Assembly: GCA_964459165.1 (NCBI GenBank)
Contig: CAYWKM010000059.1
Coordinates: forward strand, 1 to 8,787
Length of the DNA stretch: 8,787 nucleotides
Direction of reading: 5' to 3'
From: RGIG4074 sp964459165
GTDB lineage: Bacteria; Bacillota; Clostridia; Christensenellales; Borkfalkiaceae
How positions within the stretch are numbered: position 1 is the stretch's first letter; each line of letters begins with the position of its first letter. The position numbers were made by a program, and so were the translations under genes. Below, piece by piece: positions 7,968 to 8,787 of the stretch. Below the pieces are notes generated by a model. The model was given only the letters and a program-made list of their open reading frames with translations, ran no database searches and had not been told where the DNA came from.

Positions 7968-8651
7968 ATGTCCTTTTACCGCTTTCTTTTCAATCGTTTT
8001 TTAAATCTTCCCGATATTCTTTTGGTTCTTTTCCCGATCGCTCTGCTCCTTGCGGCTTCGGCGCTGTTCAAAATTTTTAAGGATCGGAAAAAATATATTT
8101 TTTCCTGTGTCGTCATACATATTTTCTTCGCTTCGCTGGCTTTTTCCGCCTACGAAGCGAGCTTCGGTTTTTTCTTCCTTTCGCTGAATCTTCTCGTCAA
8201 CGTTCTCCTTTATTTGCCGACGAAGATTCCCTTGAAAAAGAGGGAAAAAAGGAATAGGACGGAGGATTTTGCGAAGGAGCTCCTGAAGGATTCCGTCGAG
8301 ACGGAATCCTTCGAAGCGGACGAGCGCGCCGCAGATTGCGGGGAGGAGCGCGCGGGCGCGCAGCCGTCGACGTTTCCGCCGAGAAAGATTCTATGCGACG
8401 GCAGCGATATGTCCGACGGCGAAGACGTCTATAAGCTCTCGGAGGAAAGGGTGAGCTTGAATCACGCGATCGGCGTAGCCCTTCAATTGAAGCGCGCGAA
8501 GCTCTCCGTAGGGGATCGGTTGGAGACGGACAATATCTATAAGACGCTCCTTCTTTATCGCGCGAAGGACGAGCTTACGAAGGATGAAATGAGCGCCATG
8601 AACGGGTACTTATCGACCTTATTGAAGCTCATGGCAAAATATTCTCTTTAA
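7968..8651 (+). CDS. Unrecognised membrane protein with three predicted transmembrane helices and a soluble C-terminal region
   Basis: The 227-residue protein has hydrophobic segments at about 14-37, 43-62 and 66-87. A basic loop (Lys35 to Lys42) and a basic stretch after the third segment (about 86-97) suggest an outside N-terminus and a cytoplasmic C-terminal half. Residues 98-153 form a charged, low-complexity, probably flexible linker. Residues about 154-227 look alpha-helical and well ordered (VSLNHAIGVALQLKRAKLS, then helices ending KLMAKYSL), and may be the functional domain. I see no enzyme motif and do not recognise the family. It follows addA by 77 bases in the same direction with no terminator between them, but has its own candidate promoter and a possible start-masking hairpin. 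A link to DNA repair is only suggested by position. The gene contains a strong intragenic palindrome in the linker. Confidence 0.85.
   Translation: MSFYRFLFNRFLNLPDILLVLFPIALLLAASALFKIFKDRKKYIFSCVVIHIFFASLAFSAYEASFGFFFLSLNLLVNVLLYLPTKIPLKKREKRNRTEDFAKELLKDSVETESFEADERAADCGEERAGAQPSTFPPRKILCDGSDMSDGEDVYKLSEERVSLNHAIGVALQLKRAKLSVGDRLETDNIYKTLLLYRAKDELTKDEMSAMNGYLSTLLKLMAKYSL
8285..8312. repeat. 28-base interrupted palindrome inside the membrane-protein gene
   Basis: GAAGGATTCCGTC (8285-8297) and GACGGAATCCTTC (8300-8312) are perfect reverse complements separated by GA. It spans codons for Leu106 to Phe115 in the variable linker. In mRNA it would form a 12-base-pair stem with a CGAG loop. No U run follows, so it is not a terminator. 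Sequence observation certain; function unknown. Confidence 0.8.
8324..8361. repeat. GC-rich inverted repeat in the linker of the membrane-protein gene
   Basis: GCGCGCC (8324-8330) is complementary to GGCGCGC (8355-8361) with a 24-base loop. It lies twelve bases past the larger palindrome. It may be a by-product of Ala/Arg/Gly-rich codons in a low-constraint linker. Confidence 0.45.
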
Positions 8652-8787
8652 AAATGCATATCTCTCCGAAAATCTCTTTCCGCAGCTCTTACATCCTCTT
8701 CTTTAAAATCAAAAATACGTCTTTCTTCCTGATTCGCAACCCTTTTCCGTTCTGCAACCCGGAATCGTGAACAATAGAACTTTTTTT
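8648..8787 (-). CDS. Possible 3' end of a convergent minus-strand gene (partial, uncertain)
   Basis: From the window edge the minus strand stays open for about 45 codons and ends with TAA at 8650-8648, overlapping the stop of the plus-strand membrane-protein gene by three bases. The product would be highly charged (ending FRRDMHF), possibly a helical tail. By hand count G+C falls from about 55% at first positions to 36% at second and 27% at third, the order expected of coding DNA, but the third-position value is far below that of addB and addA. The other two minus-strand frames are also open for 20-30 codons, so the evidence is weak. If it is not a gene, this is simply AT-rich spacer. No family is recognisable. 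Confidence 0.22.
   Translation of the reverse strand, partial: KKFYCSRFRVAERKRVANQEERRIFDFKEEDVRAAERDFRRDMHF

Larger units (their letters stand above)
7913..7968 (+). promoter_or_regulatory. Inverted repeat able to hide the ribosome binding site and start of the membrane-protein gene
   Basis: TCAAAAATCACC (7913-7924) is the exact reverse complement of GGTGATTTTTGA (7957-7968). Just inside, CG pairs with CG after one mismatch; outside, two G-U pairs and one A-U pair could extend an RNA stem. The right arm covers GGTGA of the Shine-Dalgarno sequence and the A of the ATG. In mRNA reading through from addA the start region would be paired. The arms are 44 bases apart centre to centre, so a protein binding both arms is an alternative. 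The pairing is directly seen; the regulatory role is inferred. Confidence 0.65.

Noticed and set aside
8654..8770. Plus-strand frame of 38 codons starting with MHISPKIS
   Set aside because: No ribosome binding site, starts right at the previous stop, and no recognisable protein features.
8746..8787. Terminator for the membrane-protein gene using the T run at the window end
   Set aside because: The only stem I can pair with it is about five bases with a loop of about 22, too weak; the sequence is also cut off at the edge.

Overview
The window looks like chromosomal sequence from a bacterium of the phylum Bacillota, most likely an uncultured member of Clostridia. The reasons are the addB-addA gene pair typical of Bacillota (rather than recBCD), strong GGAGG-type ribosome binding sites, sigma-A-like promoters, a classical lipoprotein signal peptide, and a roughly balanced base composition with AT-rich spacers. 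The lineage is an inference. No mobile element, CRISPR array, tRNA or rRNA is visible.

Layout. Positions 1-255 hold no gene I can support. They contain a strong intrinsic terminator for the minus strand (17-48), an AT-rich spacer, and a hairpin (226-251) just after the stop codon of the first gene. A predicted secreted lipoprotein of unknown family is on the minus strand (256-1239). A divergent intergenic region (1240-1415) carries one promoter in each direction. On the plus strand, addB (1416-4493) and addA (4486-7890) overlap by 8 bases and together encode the two subunits of the AddAB helicase-nuclease, which processes double-strand DNA ends for RecA-dependent repair. A 77-base gap follows, then a gene for an unrecognised membrane protein with three predicted transmembrane segments (7968-8651). 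The last 136 bases are AT-rich and may contain the 3' end of a convergent minus-strand gene, but this is uncertain.

How the genes work together. AddA carries the motor and one nuclease, and AddB carries the second nuclease with an iron-sulfur cluster and an inactivated helicase fold. All nuclease residues and the four cluster cysteines are present. AddB lacks the N-terminal Walker A motif that I recall in Bacillus subtilis AddB. No terminator is seen after addA, so transcripts may run into the membrane protein gene.

The most interesting signal is just upstream of that gene. A perfect 12-base inverted repeat (7913-7924 and 7957-7968) has its right arm covering most of the ribosome binding site and the first base of the start codon, while an extended -10 promoter lies in the loop. 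Read-through mRNA from addBA would fold the start region away, whereas mRNA from the internal promoter would lack the left arm and stay open. Alternatively, the two arms could be operator half-sites. A second notable structure is a near-perfect 28-base palindrome inside the same gene (8285-8312).
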